Assembly: GCA_023251755.1 (NCBI GenBank) | Contig: JAHEYF010000021.1 | Span: 8,869-59,969 of the forward strand | Reading direction: 5' to 3' | Source of the DNA: Bacteroidota bacterium | GTDB lineage: Bacteria > Bacteroidota > Bacteroidia > B-17B0 > Aurantibacillaceae | Length of the DNA: 51,101 nucleotides | In this document: piece by piece, positions 17,433 through 31,000 of the stretch | Position numbering within the stretch: the stretch's first letter is position 1 | Layout: each line of letters begins with the position of its first letter | Notes under the pieces: model-generated | The model's database searches: none | The model's input: the letters and a program-made list of their open reading frames with translations, nothing else | Told to the model about the DNA's origin: nothing | Program-made: the position numbers and the translations under genes

Positions 17433-20400
17433 ATGGAAGAATACAACGGAACAGAAATCGCAATTATAGGAATGTCCTGCAGAATGCCGGGGTCCAAAAA
17501 TACAGATGAGTTTTGGAACAACATTAAAAACGGTGTTGAATCAATTTCCTTTTTTACAGAGGAAGAGCTGCGTGATGCGGGAGTGGAGCAACAATTGCTG
17601 GACAATAAAAATTACATCAAAGCAAACGGGCTATTAGAGGACGCTGATAAATTCGACGCCTCTTTTTTTGATATAGGCCATAAAGAAGCTGAGATAATGG
17701 ACCCGCAGCACCGGGTGTTTTTGGAAGAAGCTTACAAGGCATTGGACGATGCAGGATATTCTCAGTCTAAGCACAGAGGACGAGTGGGTGTTTTTGCAGG
17801 CTGTGATATGAACACCTATTTACTTCACAATATATTGCAAAGCCCTGAAAAAATAAGAGCCCTGGGTGATTTTATGCTGATGTTATCGAATGACAAGGAT
17901 TACCTTTCAACAAGGGTTTCTTATATGTTAAACTTAACAGGCCCCAGCATGAATGTTCAAACGGCCTGTTCAAGTTCGCTGGTGGCCATTCATACAGCTT
18001 GTCAGAGTTTGCTGAACGGAGAATCCGATATTGCCCTGGCCGGAGGTGTGTCTATACGGCCACCCATGAAGCAGGGCTATTTGTTTGTAAAGGACATGAT
18101 CAATTCCCCCGATGGGCATTGCAGGCCCTTTGATGCGAATGCAGAAGGAACCATTAGTGGAAATGGAGTAGGGGTGGTGGTGTTAAAAACACTGGCTGAT
18201 GCTTTGCGCGATAAAGATAATGTGATAGCAGTTGTGAAAGCATCCGTTATCAATAACGACGGGGCCAATAAAGTCGGCTTTACAGCGCCCGGTGTTAAGG
18301 GCCAGTCGGATAGTATTACAGAAGCCATCAACCTTGCGGGTATTGATCCGAACACCATTCGTTTTATTGAAACACATGGCACAGGAACAAAGATGGGCGA
18401 CCCTATTGAAATTCAGGCCCTGGACCGCGCCTTTAAAAAATTTACAGATGAAAAAGAGTTTTGTGCATTGGGTGCGGTTAAAGCGAATATAGGCCATACA
18501 AGCGCAGCAGCAGGTGTTGCCGGCTTTATAAAAACCGCATTGGTGCTTCGCAACGGATTGATCCCTCCCATGGTAAATTACCAGCAGGCCAATCCGCATA
18601 TTCAGTTTTCAAAAACAGCTTTTTATGTTCCCACCAAAGCAATTGAATGGCCCGGAAAACAAACACGCAGAGCTTCTGTCAGCTCATTTGGTATTGGCGG
18701 AACAAATGCACACCTTGTTCTGGAAAATGCACCTGCTACTAAACAGGAAGCACAGGCGGTAAACTATAATGTGATTTCCCTGTCTGCAAAAACAGGCAAA
18801 AGCCTGCAAACAACAGCAGAAAACCTGGCCGCTTATTTACAAACAAACGAAAATACTTCACTCAGTGATATAGCTTACACATACCATATTGGCCGTGAAT
18901 TTCATGCTTTCAGGAGGTCTTTTATTTGCCAATCAAAAGATGAATTGATTGAAGCCCTTTTAAGTAAGGATCCTAAAAAATATATTTCCGACCAGGTTAC
19001 AGATGAATCATTACCTGTGTTTTTTCTTTTCCCCGGACAAGGGAGCCAGTACGATGGAATGTTTTCACAACTTTACATTGAGAATACATTTTTCAAAAAT
19101 CAGTTCGATCAATGTACAGAACTATTAATTAAGCACCTTGGTTTGGATATTCGTGATTTAATACTGGACCGAAAAAATAACGCTTTCCGTCCCGAACTGG
19201 CGCATCAGACGGAATACGCCCAACCCTTATTATTTGCAGCCGAGTATTCACTGGCCATGGTATTGCTTGATTGTGATGTTAAGCCGGAAGCTGTTATCGG
19301 GCATAGCCTTGGTGAATATGTTGCAGCTACAATTGCAGGTGTATTTACACTTCCGGATGCTTTAACAATAGTAAGTAAACGCGGGAAGTTAATGCAGGCT
19401 TGTGAACCCGGTGCAATGATTTCTGTGATGATGTCCGAAGAAAAGGCGGCCACATTGATCGGAACCGATTTATCTGTTGCAGCAGTCAACACATCTTCAA
19501 GTTGTGTGGTATCCGGGTCTTATACGGCTATTCAGGAGTTCGAAACACGTTTAACGGATTTAAAAATTGCTTATCAACGCCTGAATACATCGCACGCTTT
19601 TCATAGTTCGATGATGGAGCCCTGCGTTGAAGAGTTCAGAAATACCGTCAGTGAAATTAAATTAAATCCACCTGCCTTAACTATTATCTCCAATATTGAT
19701 GGAACAGTTTTAAGTGCAAAAGAAGCACAGGACCCTGTGTATTGGGCCTTGCAAATACTAAAGCCTGTTAATTTTAATAAAGGAATTAAACAGCTGTTGA
19801 AGTATACCAATGCTGTGTTTGTAGAAGTTGGACCCGGTACAACGCTTATCAACTTAACACGTGAAAATGCATCAAAAAAAGACAGCCATATTTTAATTAA
19901 CCTGTTGCCCACAGCAAAAGAAAAAAAGGCAGACTTTGTTCAATTTCTGGAAGGTATAGCTAAACTCTGGTCAAAAGGGCTTGCTGTTAATTTTAAAAAA
20001 ATGTACCAGGACAAGACTTGCCAACGCTGTTCACTTCCCCCTTATCCTTTCGACAGCAGGTCGTATTGGATAAATACAACAACTGATCTTCCCGGTACAA
20101 AAGCTCCTAAATCAGCAGTATTGTCTTCTTCCGCACAATTTTATGTGCCTGTATGGAAACAAAGTTTAACCCTACCTGATGCGTTTTCCGATAACACAGA
20201 TCCTGTTTTAATTTTTTCATTTGGGAAAACGGTACTGGAAAATAGTTCGTTTCCACATTTGAAAGAAAGCAATGCTGTATATTACATCGGGAGAGGAGAA
20301 AGTTTTGAAACGCTTGGCAACAACCAGTACCAGGTAAATGCAGAAGAACCGGAAGATTACCGCAAGCTTTTTGAACACTTAAATTTAAAAGGCACTGCAC

Positions 20401-22028
20401 GGATTAACATCATTTTTAGTTCCGATAGTACTTCTGCAAAACCTTCCAAAGCCTGGAAGGAGCCTGAATATGCGAACTTTTTTGAATTAATCGGCTTGGC
20501 CAGGTTCCTTGGTAGCAGATCAGGCACAACATTTTTTCTGAATGTAATTTCCAGGGGAATACACCTGATCACCGGAACAGAAAAATTAAACCCGGAGGAA
20601 AGCCTTGTACAGGGCGCGGTTAAAATTATTCCTTTAGAATATAAAAATATCCGTACCCGTTTAATTGATTTATCGTCTACAGATAAATTTTCTAAAGAAG
20701 ATATGGGAAGGGTACTTGTGAATGAATTAAATATTGAGGAATCGCAGGCCGTTGTTGCGTATAGGGGGAATCAGCGTTTTGAGACGGATTACGAAAAAAT
20801 TACCTTGACAGAAAATAACAATCGTGTAAAATTAAAACCAACTGGATCGTACCTGATTACAGGTGGTACAGGAGGAATTGGTTTGGAGATTGCCCATGCT
20901 GTTGCAACAAAAGTTGCGGGTACCAAAATAGCCCTTATGGGCCGTTCAAAAATTCCTTCTGAAAATTTATGGAATGAAATTGCGAACGAGCCAGCACATG
21001 AGTACCACGCCCTTGTTTTACGACTTATTGAACTGCAGAAAAAAACAGGCGCATTAAAAATAATAAATGCAGATGTTTCAGTCTACAAGGAGTTGAAACC
21101 GGCAATGAAGGAACTAACAAAAGAGTGGGGCGCACTCAACGGGGTTGTACATGCAGCCGGTGTAGCGGATTACAAGGGTGTAATTGAAAACAGAACAAAA
21201 GAGAACCTTGCAGAAATCCTCCTCCCAAAGGTAAATGGAACCCTTGCGCTGGATAATTTAATTGACTATGAAAAACTGGACTTTTTTGTATTGTTCTCTT
21301 CTTTAAGCACTGTTTTTTATAAATCGAAAGTGGGGCAAGTCGGCTACATTGCAGCAAATGAATTCAACGATGCTTTTTCAGCTTACCATAAAAGCATCGG
21401 CAAAAATAAAACAAGCACCTTCAACTGGAACGACTGGAAGGAAGTGGGGATGTCTGTAAAAGCAAATGTTCGTTTAGCTAAAATGCTGGGTATTACTACT
21501 GAGCACTCTATTTTCCAGGACGCTCTAACAAACGAAGAAGGCAGGCAGGTGTTTCTCACTTCCCTTCTTTCAAACCACCCACGGCTCATTGTATCAAAAA
21601 AAGACATCCGTGAAGAGTTTGCAAATTACAGGGATTACAATTTAACTGAATTCGTAAAAGAAATCAGGCTTGATTCAGCTGCGCGGAACAGGGATGAAAC
21701 AAATGTTGATGCTAACATTGATTATATAGAGCCCTCTACTGATTTGCAGAAAGCCATTGCTGCTATTTTAGAAAATTGCCTGGGAGTAAATAAAATAGGG
21801 CTAAAGGATAATTTTTTCGACTTAGGAGGCCACTCTTTACTGGCTATACAAGCCATTGATCAAATTAAAAAAGACCCCTTAGTTGAATGTGAACTCTCAC
21901 TTGAAGTGTTTTTTCAGCACCCCACCATTATAGAGTTAAGTGAATACATAGAGAATATACACTGGCAAAGGAAAGCAAATGAAACAACGGAAGAAGTGGA
22001 ACAGGAAGAAGAGGAAGGTATCATATAG
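17433..22028 (+). CDS. Type I PKS module KS-AT-KR-ACP
   Basis: A 1531-residue single PKS module starting 27 bases after the NRPS gene, with no N-terminal docking coil. KS: Cys179 in QTACSSS, His315 in ETHGTG, His355 in IGHTSAAAG. AT ~525-830: GHSLGE with Ser625 and HAFH at 721-724, predicting malonyl-CoA. No DH motif lies between AT and KR; the stretch ~850-1110 fits the structural half of the KR. KR: TGGTGGIG near 1141 and Tyr1305 in VGYIAANEFND. ACP: LGGHSLLA with Ser1468. It should elongate the Asn-derived acyl chain by one malonate and leave a beta-hydroxyl, giving a beta-hydroxy (statine-like) unit. The C-terminus is a strongly acidic tail (EEVEQEEEEGII), a plausible partner for the TubC-type docking domain starting the next protein. 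Domain calls are secure; KR stereochemistry was not called. Confidence 0.95.
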   Translation: MEEYNGTEIAIIGMSCRMPGSKNTDEFWNNIKNGVESISFFTEEELRDAGVEQQLLDNKNYIKANGLLEDADKFDASFFDIGHKEAEIMDPQHRVFLEEAYKALDDAGYSQSKHRGRVGVFAGCDMNTYLLHNILQSPEKIRALGDFMLMLSNDKDYLSTRVSYMLNLTGPSMNVQTACSSSLVAIHTACQSLLNGESDIALAGGVSIRPPMKQGYLFVKDMINSPDGHCRPFDANAEGTISGNGVGVVVLKTLADALRDKDNVIAVVKASVINNDGANKVGFTAPGVKGQSDSITEAINLAGIDPNTIRFIETHGTGTKMGDPIEIQALDRAFKKFTDEKEFCALGAVKANIGHTSAAAGVAGFIKTALVLRNGLIPPMVNYQQANPHIQFSKTAFYVPTKAIEWPGKQTRRASVSSFGIGGTNAHLVLENAPATKQEAQAVNYNVISLSAKTGKSLQTTAENLAAYLQTNENTSLSDIAYTYHIGREFHAFRRSFICQSKDELIEALLSKDPKKYISDQVTDESLPVFFLFPGQGSQYDGMFSQLYIENTFFKNQFDQCTELLIKHLGLDIRDLILDRKNNAFRPELAHQTEYAQPLLFAAEYSLAMVLLDCDVKPEAVIGHSLGEYVAATIAGVFTLPDALTIVSKRGKLMQACEPGAMISVMMSEEKAATLIGTDLSVAAVNTSSSCVVSGSYTAIQEFETRLTDLKIAYQRLNTSHAFHSSMMEPCVEEFRNTVSEIKLNPPALTIISNIDGTVLSAKEAQDPVYWALQILKPVNFNKGIKQLLKYTNAVFVEVGPGTTLINLTRENASKKDSHILINLLPTAKEKKADFVQFLEGIAKLWSKGLAVNFKKMYQDKTCQRCSLPPYPFDSRSYWINTTTDLPGTKAPKSAVLSSSAQFYVPVWKQSLTLPDAFSDNTDPVLIFSFGKTVLENSSFPHLKESNAVYYIGRGESFETLGNNQYQVNAEEPEDYRKLFEHLNLKGTARINIIFSSDSTSAKPSKAWKEPEYANFFELIGLARFLGSRSGTTFFLNVISRGIHLITGTEKLNPEESLVQGAVKIIPLEYKNIRTRLIDLSSTDKFSKEDMGRVLVNELNIEESQAVVAYRGNQRFETDYEKITLTENNNRVKLKPTGSYLITGGTGGIGLEIAHAVATKVAGTKIALMGRSKIPSENLWNEIANEPAHEYHALVLRLIELQKKTGALKIINADVSVYKELKPAMKELTKEWGALNGVVHAAGVADYKGVIENRTKENLAEILLPKVNGTLALDNLIDYEKLDFFVLFSSLSTVFYKSKVGQVGYIAANEFNDAFSAYHKSIGKNKTSTFNWNDWKEVGMSVKANVRLAKMLGITTEHSIFQDALTNEEGRQVFLTSLLSNHPRLIVSKKDIREEFANYRDYNLTEFVKEIRLDSAARNRDETNVDANIDYIEPSTDLQKAIAAILENCLGVNKIGLKDNFFDLGGHSLLAIQAIDQIKKDPLVECELSLEVFFQHPTIIELSEYIENIHWQRKANETTEEVEQEEEEGII

Positions 22029-22066
22029 TTATTATACATATTAGTTAAAATACAAGACATACAGAT

Positions 22067-25000
22067 ATGATAGCATTGAATAAAATATTATCTACACTAA
22101 GAAATAAAAAAATAAAAGTTTGGACAGAGGAGGGAGAGCTTAAATACAAAGCTCCCAGGGGGGCTTTGGATGAAGAGACCAGGGCGGCGCTGAAAGAGAA
22201 CAAGGCAGCGATTATTAAACACCTTGAATCAATTGAAACCAAAGCTTTGGTTAAGCCTATTGTAAAAATTTCCCGCAACGAAAACCTCCCGCTTTCATAT
22301 ATTCAACAAGGAATTTGGTATGCCTGCCAGTTTAAAGAGAATGCATCCCTTTACAACATGGTGATGGCTTTTGAGATGTCAGGTGAATTAGAATTTACTG
22401 TTTTTCAGTCGGCGATTAATAAATTAATTGACAGGCATGAAATTTTACGGACTAATTTTTTGGAAATTGAAGGGGAAGTAAAACAAATCATTCACGAAGA
22501 AAGGCCTGTTAAAGTTTATTACGAAGAATATACGCATGGAGCAGAATCAGCAAAAGCTGTTTTTGAAAACCGGCTCAGCAAAGAAAAACAACATCGTTTT
22601 GATTTAATAAACGATCCATTATTTAATATTGGCCTGGTCAAACTGGAAGACACGAGGTGGTATGTTTGGTTAAACATCCACCATATTATATCGGATGGTT
22701 GGTCTTCCAATGTTTTTTTCGCGGAACTGATTAAATTGTATACAGCTGAAATAAAAAATGCTGAAACAACATTAACACCACTTGCCATACAATACGCCGA
22801 TTATTCGGCCTGGCAAAGAGATCAACTATCAGGAGAATCTTACGAAAAGCTTTTAAACTTCTGGAAAAATAATTTAGCAGGTATTCCTGAGCTTCTTCAG
22901 ATACCCAATCAAAAAGCAAGAACAACCAAACAAACCTATAAAAGTGCTGTTGTAAGTGTTGAATTAAACACCGGTACTACGAAAGAATTTCTTGACCATA
23001 CCAATAAACTGGGTTTAACTCCCTTTATGGCCTTTCTTTCGGTTTTTTCGCAGGTTATTGCTAAATACACCCGGCAAAATGATATTGTAATTGGTACTGC
23101 AAGTGCCAACAGGTCAAATACACAGGTTCAATCGCTGATCGGTTGTTTTGTAAACGTTCTTCCTTTAAGAATTTTAGTGGACCCTTCTTTTACCTTTGAT
23201 CAATTCGCCTCTTCATTAAAACAAAATATGCTAGACTGTTATAATCACCAGGAGATGCCTTTTGATAAGCTTGTAAATGAATTAAATCCAAAACGAAACT
23301 TAAGTTACAATCCGATTGCACAGGTTATGTTTAATATGAACACCACTGTATCGGAGAAAATAAACATGGATGGCTTTAGCCTTCTGCCTTTTGAGACAGA
23401 AGCCCCGGCAGCTGGTAATTACGACCTTCAGCTTGAAATTAAAGAGAAGTCCGGTTTTTATTCAGCTCAATTTACCTACAATGACGAATTGTTCGATCAG
23501 CATTTTATTGAAGGATTTGCAAGTCATTATACAACTATTCTTTCAAACTGTTTCCGAAACCCTGAAATAAATATTTCTGAAATGAACTATTTAAGTCCAC
23601 AGGAAACAAATCAATTGTTGTTTGAATTTAATGATACTCAGGCAAATTACCCTCAGCATAAAACACTGATCAGCTTATTTGAAGAACAGGTGCTTAAAAC
23701 ACCTGATGAGATAGCTCTTGTATTTCAGGAAAAGGAACTCAGTTACCGGGACCTGAATGAAATGTCAAATGCTTTGGGTAATTATTTAAGGAAACAATAC
23801 GATGTAAAGCCGGATGATTTAATAGGCCTAAAGCTGGAACGAAGTGAGTGGATGATTATCTCTATATTGGGTGTATTGAAGAGCGGAGGAGCTTATGTTC
23901 CAATAGATCCTGAATACCCGGAAGACAGGGTAACGTATATGGTATCAGACAGTCGATGTAAAATTTTAATAGATGAAAATGAACTTATAAAATTCCATAA
24001 AGAAAAGAATAAATTCAGTACGGAAAATTTACCGGTTGTTAATAAACCCAATGACCTGGCTTATGTTATTTATACGTCTGGCTCAACAGGTAAACCTAAA
24101 GGTTGTATGCTGGAACACAAAGGTGTAATCAACAGGATTGAGTGGATGTGGAAGGCCTATAATTATTCCCGGGAAGATATTATATTGCAAAAAACCACGT
24201 TTACCTTTGATGTTTCTGTGTGGGAAATTTTTATGCCCTTGTGCTGGGGAGCAAAAATGGTACTGTGTTGCAAAGAGGATATTGGTTCACCCCAAGGTAT
24301 TTTAAAATTAATAGAAGCTCAAAAAATCACCTGCCTGCATTTTGTTCCCAGTATGCTCAATGCTTTTATAGCTGATTTATTTTCTGAGACTGAGCATATA
24401 AAATCATTGGCAAGCCTTAGAAGGGTGATAACCAGCGGGGAAGCATTGTCGGCTGAAACGGTGAAAAAATGGTATGCAAAAACCGATATCGTTATTCATA
24501 ACCTGTATGGACCCACAGAAGCTTCTGTGGATGTAACACATTATTCAACCAACAGGGAGGATACACATATTCCAATTGGCCGCCCTGTATGGAACACGCA
24601 GATGTATGTTTTGGATGAGCAATTGCAATTGGTGCCGGTAGGAGTAACAGGAGAGTTGTGCATTGGCGGGGATGGGCTTGCGCGGGGTTATTTAAATAAA
24701 CCTGAACTAACGGAAGAAAAATTTATACAACATCCATTTAAACCAAATGAGCGTATCTATAAAACCGGTGACCTGGCTAAGTGGACGCCGGATGGAACAA
24801 TTGATTTTTTAGGCCGGAAAGATGACCAGGTGAAGATACGCGGTTACAGGATAGAATTGGGGGAAATTGAAGATAAACTGTTGAATCACCCATTGATTAA
24901 TGCCGCCGTTGTTTTAGCCAAATCAAACCAACAGGGAGAAAAAGAACTCATTGCTTATATTGTTAGTAAAGAGAATTTTAACAGTTCCACTTTAAGAACT

Positions 25001-28000
25001 TATTTAAATACTTCTCTTCCCTTGTATATGATACCGGCTCATTTTGTGGCCCTGGAAACTTTACCACTTACACCAAATGGCAAAGCTGACAGGAAGGCGA
25101 TTTCACAGATAGACAGTTTGGGACTGGCCAGAGAAACAGAATACATACAACCAAAGAATGAGGTACAGGAAAGATTAGTAAGGATATGGCAGGATGTATT
25201 GGCGATAGAGAATATAGGAATAAATGCTGACTTTTTCGAATTGGGTGGTCACAGTTTAAAGGCGATCATGTTGTTAAACCATATTAATAAAGGGTTTGAA
25301 GTAAAGTTAAGCTTAAAGGAATTATTGGAAAATCTGGTGTTGGAAGACCAGGCCCAACTAATACAAAATGCAAAGAAGATTGTTCACAATCCAATTGTAC
25401 CTGCCCCTGTACAACCAAGTTATCCATTGTCTTCTTCACAGCGAAGAATGTGGACCCTGAGCCAGTTTGAAGAAGGCAACATAGCTTACAATATTCCCGG
25501 CGTATTTGTATTTGAAGGGCTTTTAAACAAAGCCGCTTTGGAGCATTCTTTCAAAAAATTGATTGAACGGCATGAAATACTGAGAACATTATTTGTAGAA
25601 AATGAGCAGGGGGAAGTGAGGCAGCTGGTATATCCATACGGGGATTCAAAATTTAAAATAAACTACCACGACCTGATGAACCAGCAAGAGCAGGAGGCTA
25701 CACTTAAGGAGAGGATACAGACGGAATGCAATGCATCTTTCGGTCTTGCCTCGGGCCCTTTGTTGCGGGCAAGTCTATATGGCCTGGCAAACAACAAATG
25801 GGTTTTTACGTTTATCATGCATCATATAATTAGTGATGGCTGGTCGATGGATATTTTGTTGAAAGAGTTGTTGATGTTTTACCATTCATATTCTCAAAAA
25901 ACAGACCATCTGCCGGAACCACTGGCCATCCAGTATAAAGATTATGCCTCCTGGGAACAGGAACAACTAAAAGGAGATGCAATAAACGATCACAAAGAAT
26001 ACTGGATCAATCAATTTAAGGGCGGGCTGCCCGTATTGGAGCTGCCAGTGGACAGGCCCCGTCCCGCTATAAAAACGTACAATGGCGGAGTTATAAGTGG
26101 GAATATTAATCCTCAGATCAGCAAAGGACTAAAAGAACTTTGCAATGCACAGGACTCTACTTTATTTATGGGATTACTGGCTTCTGTAAATGTTTTACTG
26201 AACAGGTATACAAATCAGGAAGACATTATTATAGGCAGTCCAATTGCGAACAGGGAACATGCTGACCTCGAAAATCAGATCGGTTTATATTTAAATACAC
26301 TGGCCTTAAGAACCAATTTGAAAGGGAAGGACAGTTACATAGAGGTATTGAAAAATGTAAAGGACAATACCCTTGATGCATATAAAAATCAGGCTTATCC
26401 GTTCGATGAACTGGTGAATGAGCTGAACCTGACTCCTGATAGAAGCCGTAGTATCCTGTTTGATGTGATGATTGATTTAAAGAACAATGAATCTACATTG
26501 GACACGCACGTTCAGCATATCGGAGACCTGAAAATAAGTAATTATGAGGGCAGCGAGTATGTGATCAGTAAATTTGACCTGGCCTTTAATTTCGAAGATT
26601 CAACAAATGGAATAGACCTCTTACTGGGATACAACAATGATATTTTAAACAAGGAAACAGCCCAACGATTAGTTCAACATTTTACACAACTTATTGATGC
26701 AATTGTTGAATTCCCTGGCCATGCAATAAATACATTAGACTATATCGGGAAAGAAGAGCGCCAGGAACTACTGGTCAATTTCAACAATACGGCTCTGGCA
26801 TTTCCAAAAGATAAAACCATTGTCGGATTATTTGAAGAACAGGTGGCTAAAACCCCGGACAACATTGCCCTGGTGTTTGAAGAAAAACAATTTAGTTACA
26901 AGGAACTGAACGAAAAATCGAATCAGCTTTCGTCTTATTTACGGACGAAGTATAAAATAGAGCCCGATGACCTGGTTGGAATAAAATCAGAGCGCAATGA
27001 ATTGCTGATCATATCCATTTTAGCCGTACTGAAAAGCGGAGGGGCCTATATTCCAATCGATCCGGAATACCCGCAGGAACGGATAGATTTTATGATAAGC
27101 GACAGCAACTGTAAGCTTGTGCTGGACGAAGAAGAACTTCAACTGTTTACTACAAAACGTGCCATTTATAGTAAGGCAAATTCGAAGCATATTAATAAAT
27201 CAAGCGATTTAGCTTATGTGATTTATACATCAGGATCAACCGGTAAGCCTAAAGGCGTAATGGTGGAGCATCAATCATTGGTAAATTTATGCAGCTGGCA
27301 CATTGCAAATTTTGGAGTAACTGAAACAGACCATGCAAGTGTATACGCCAATCAGAGTTTCGATGCTTCGGTATGGGAGATTTTTCCATACCTGGTTTCC
27401 GGAGCCTCCCTTTATATCATCCCAAAAGAAATAAGATTAGACATTCCTGCATTAACAGCTTATTTCGAAGCAAATAAAATATCAATCAGTTTTTTACCTA
27501 CTAAAGTCGGGGAACAATTTTTTGAAGTAGAAAACAATTCGTTGCGCTATTTGTTAGTGGGTGGCGATAAATTAAATTCATTCGTAAATAAGAATTACCG
27601 CATTGTAAATAATTACGGTCCAACGGAAAACACGGTTGTAACTACCAGCATTGTACTTGGTACTGAAAACAAAAACATCCCGATTGGATCTCCCATTTCC
27701 AATACATCCGTTTATATTCTCGACAAGCAAAACCAGTTGTGCCCGATTGGTGTTATTGGTGAAATATGCATTTCGGGTGAAAGCCTGGCAAGGGGCTATT
27801 TAAATCAGCCTGATTTAACAGCCGAAAAATTTGTCACAAACCCTTTTAAGGAAGGCGAACGAATGTATAAATCGGGTGATATGGGCCGCTGGGGTGCTGA
27901 TGGAACGATTGAGTTTGCCGGCCGTAAAGACGACCAGGTAAAAATACGGGGGTACAGGATTGAATTGGGCGAGGTAGAAAATGCATTGCAACAACAGGAA

Positions 28001-31000
28001 GATGTAGATGCTGTTGTTGTAATTGCCCGGGCAAACGCTGATGGTTACAATGAATTAGTTGCATACGTAGTCTCCAAAATCACCCTGAACACTTCTGTTA
28101 TCGGATCGTATTTAAGTACAATTTTGCCGGCTTATATGATCCCCGGTCATTTTATACAATTGGAAGCATTTCCATTAACGCCCAATGGAAAAATAGATAA
28201 AAAAATGTTAGCCGGTATGGATAGCCAGGGAATGTCGACCGGCTTAAAATATATTGCCCCAACAAATAAAACAGAAGAGGTACTTGTTGCAATATGGCAG
28301 GAACTATTAGACAAAGAAAAAATTGGAATTGAAGACAATTTTTTTGAGATAGGCGGACATAGTTTAAAAGCAACCCGTATTATTTCCGGGGTGTATAAAC
28401 AGTTGAACAGAAAAATTACCCTCAAAAATATATTTCTTCAGCCTACAATCAGGCAGCTGGCTCAGCTCATTCAATCCACAGACGAAGTGCAATTTACAGA
28501 TATTCCTAAACTGCCTCTTCAGGAAGATTATGAATTGTCTCATTCCCAGCAGCGCATTTGGGTGTTGGAGCAACTGGTGGAAAATTCTTTGGCCTATGTA
28601 ATGCCAATGGCTTTTGAAATCACAGGTAAATTAGATGCGGCTGCTATGAATGTTGCTTTCCAAAAAATTGTGAAACGTCACGAGAGCCTTCGTACCGTTT
28701 TTATCAATAAAGGCGGTTATCCACGGCAGGTTATTAAGGAAGCTGAAGAACTACAGTTTGCGCTTGAGCTGAAAGATTTAACAGGAATAGCAAACGCAGA
28801 GTTGCTGATTGAAAAACAGTTGAAAGAAGATTCCTCTTCTGCGTTTGACCTGGAAAAAGGCCCGTTGTTGCGAGGTGTTATCCTGAAGATAAATGAAAAC
28901 AAAACTATTTTTTCTTTTTCAATGCACCACATCATATCCGATGGATGGTCCCTGGATGTTTTTGTAAAAGAATTAATGCATTTCTACCATCATGTTGTTT
29001 CGAATACAGAACCGGCCCTACCAGCTTTAAGAATTCATTACAAGGATTTTAGCGGTTGGCAAAATAAACAACTGCTTGATAAATCAACGGTCAATAGCAG
29101 GAAGTATTGGCTTTCAAAATTTGAAGGAGAAATTCCTGTATTGAATTTACCCGCAGATTATAGCCGTGTCAACAGCCTTAAAAATTATGGACAGGCCACC
29201 ATCGTCAATTTTGACAAAGAGCTGGCCGCAAAAGTTTATGCCTATTGCAAGAAAGAAGATGTGAGTAATTTCATTTTCCTGTTGGCATTGGTTAAAACAC
29301 TGTTGATTAGATATACGGGACAAAAGGATATAGTGATAGGAACCCCTGTGGCGGATCGTAACCACCCTGATTTAGAAGATCAGATAGGAGTTTTTATAAA
29401 TACATTGCCGTTGAAGTCAGCATTAAGTGCGGATAAATCTTTTTCTGTATTTCTTTCAGAACTTCGCGAACAGGTAACTGATGCTTACCATCACCAGGAT
29501 TACCCCTTCGATAAATTAGTGGATGAGCTTAATTTAGAAAGGGACAATACAAGGAATCCACTTTTTGATGTGTTGATCAGGCTGGATATACTGGATGATA
29601 ATAAACACAGGTATGCGGGACTTGAGATCAAACTAATTGGCGAAGGAAGCGGGGTGAGTAACTTTGACCTGGTTTTTAATTTTGAGCTGAAAGGTGAAGA
29701 ATTAAAAATGGTTATTGGATCAAATACAGCCCTGTACAAACCCGAAACAGTAGAGCGCATGGGCGAACACCTGTTAAGTATTGCGTCAGCGGTGATCGGT
29801 GCGGATAAAATTGTATTGGGGGATATCAACTATCTCTCAGACAATGATCATCACTTGCTCAGCTCGTTTAACAACAACAAGGCAGCGTGTATTCAGCAAA
29901 CAATAGATCAGCTGGCAACAACACTTGCTTTAAATAATCCAAATGGTATTGCTATACAGCAGGTGGATCAAACACTTACCTATAAGCAATTGCACTTGGA
30001 TTCCAATCGCATAGCCGCTTATCTGCATTCCAACAATGCTCAGCCCGAAGAAGTAATTGCGGTGATTGCGACTCCGGGGATAGCAATGATAAAAATAATA
30101 GTGGGGGTACTAAAATCCAATTGTGCTTACCTTCCAATAGATGCAGACCTTCCGGAGGAACGCATAAAGTTTATGCTGCAAAATGCAGGTGTTAAAAAAA
30201 TAGTACTGGACAAAAAGGAATACATTTCGAAATTTAAATTAGATGCGGATCAGTGCAGGGTAATTGATGCGGAATGCAAAGCTGTTGAGGAATATTCATC
30301 TGAGGACCTTCACCTTGAAAAAAGGCAGGATCAATTGGCTTGTGTATATTACACTTCCGGGTCAACAGGAATTCCAAAAGGAGTCATGCTCCAACACGAT
30401 GGCCTGGTAAACCGGATTGCCTGGTTCTGGAAAAACTTTGAATGCACAGCAAAGGACGTCTATCTTTTTAAAACACCTTTTACATTTGATGTTTCCATGA
30501 GTGAAATGTTTATGCCCGTCTGCTTTGGATGTAAAATGTTAATACTTGAGGAACACACCATATTAAATCCTCATGAATTAAGCAGGGCCATTGATAAGTA
30601 CGGCATTACCATTACACATTTTAGTCCGACAGTACTCAACTCATTTTTGGAAACACTCGATCAGGAAGAATTTCTGAAACTTGATTCATTAAGATATGTA
30701 CTTTCCAGCGGTGAAGCTTTGCCAAGAAGTGTTGTTCAAAAATACTATGCAGGGATGAAGGCTCCCCTTGTAAATCTTTACGGGCCAACAGAAGCCTCTA
30801 TAGAAGTGAGCTGGCACGTGTGTTCGTCCAAAGATGAAAGCATACCCATTGGAAAACCAATTGTAAATGTTGGCCTTCATATTTTAGATGATAAGGGCAG
30901 GGAAGTCGCTATTGGAGTTGAGGGGGAAATTTGTATCTCTGGAATTGCATTGGCAAGAGGATACCTTAATAATCCGCTGATGACCGCTGAAAGGTTTGTA

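Noticed and set aside
18183..18599. Long minus-strand open frame inside the PKS gene
   Set aside because: It is a shadow of the KS coding sequence with no recognisable protein family features.
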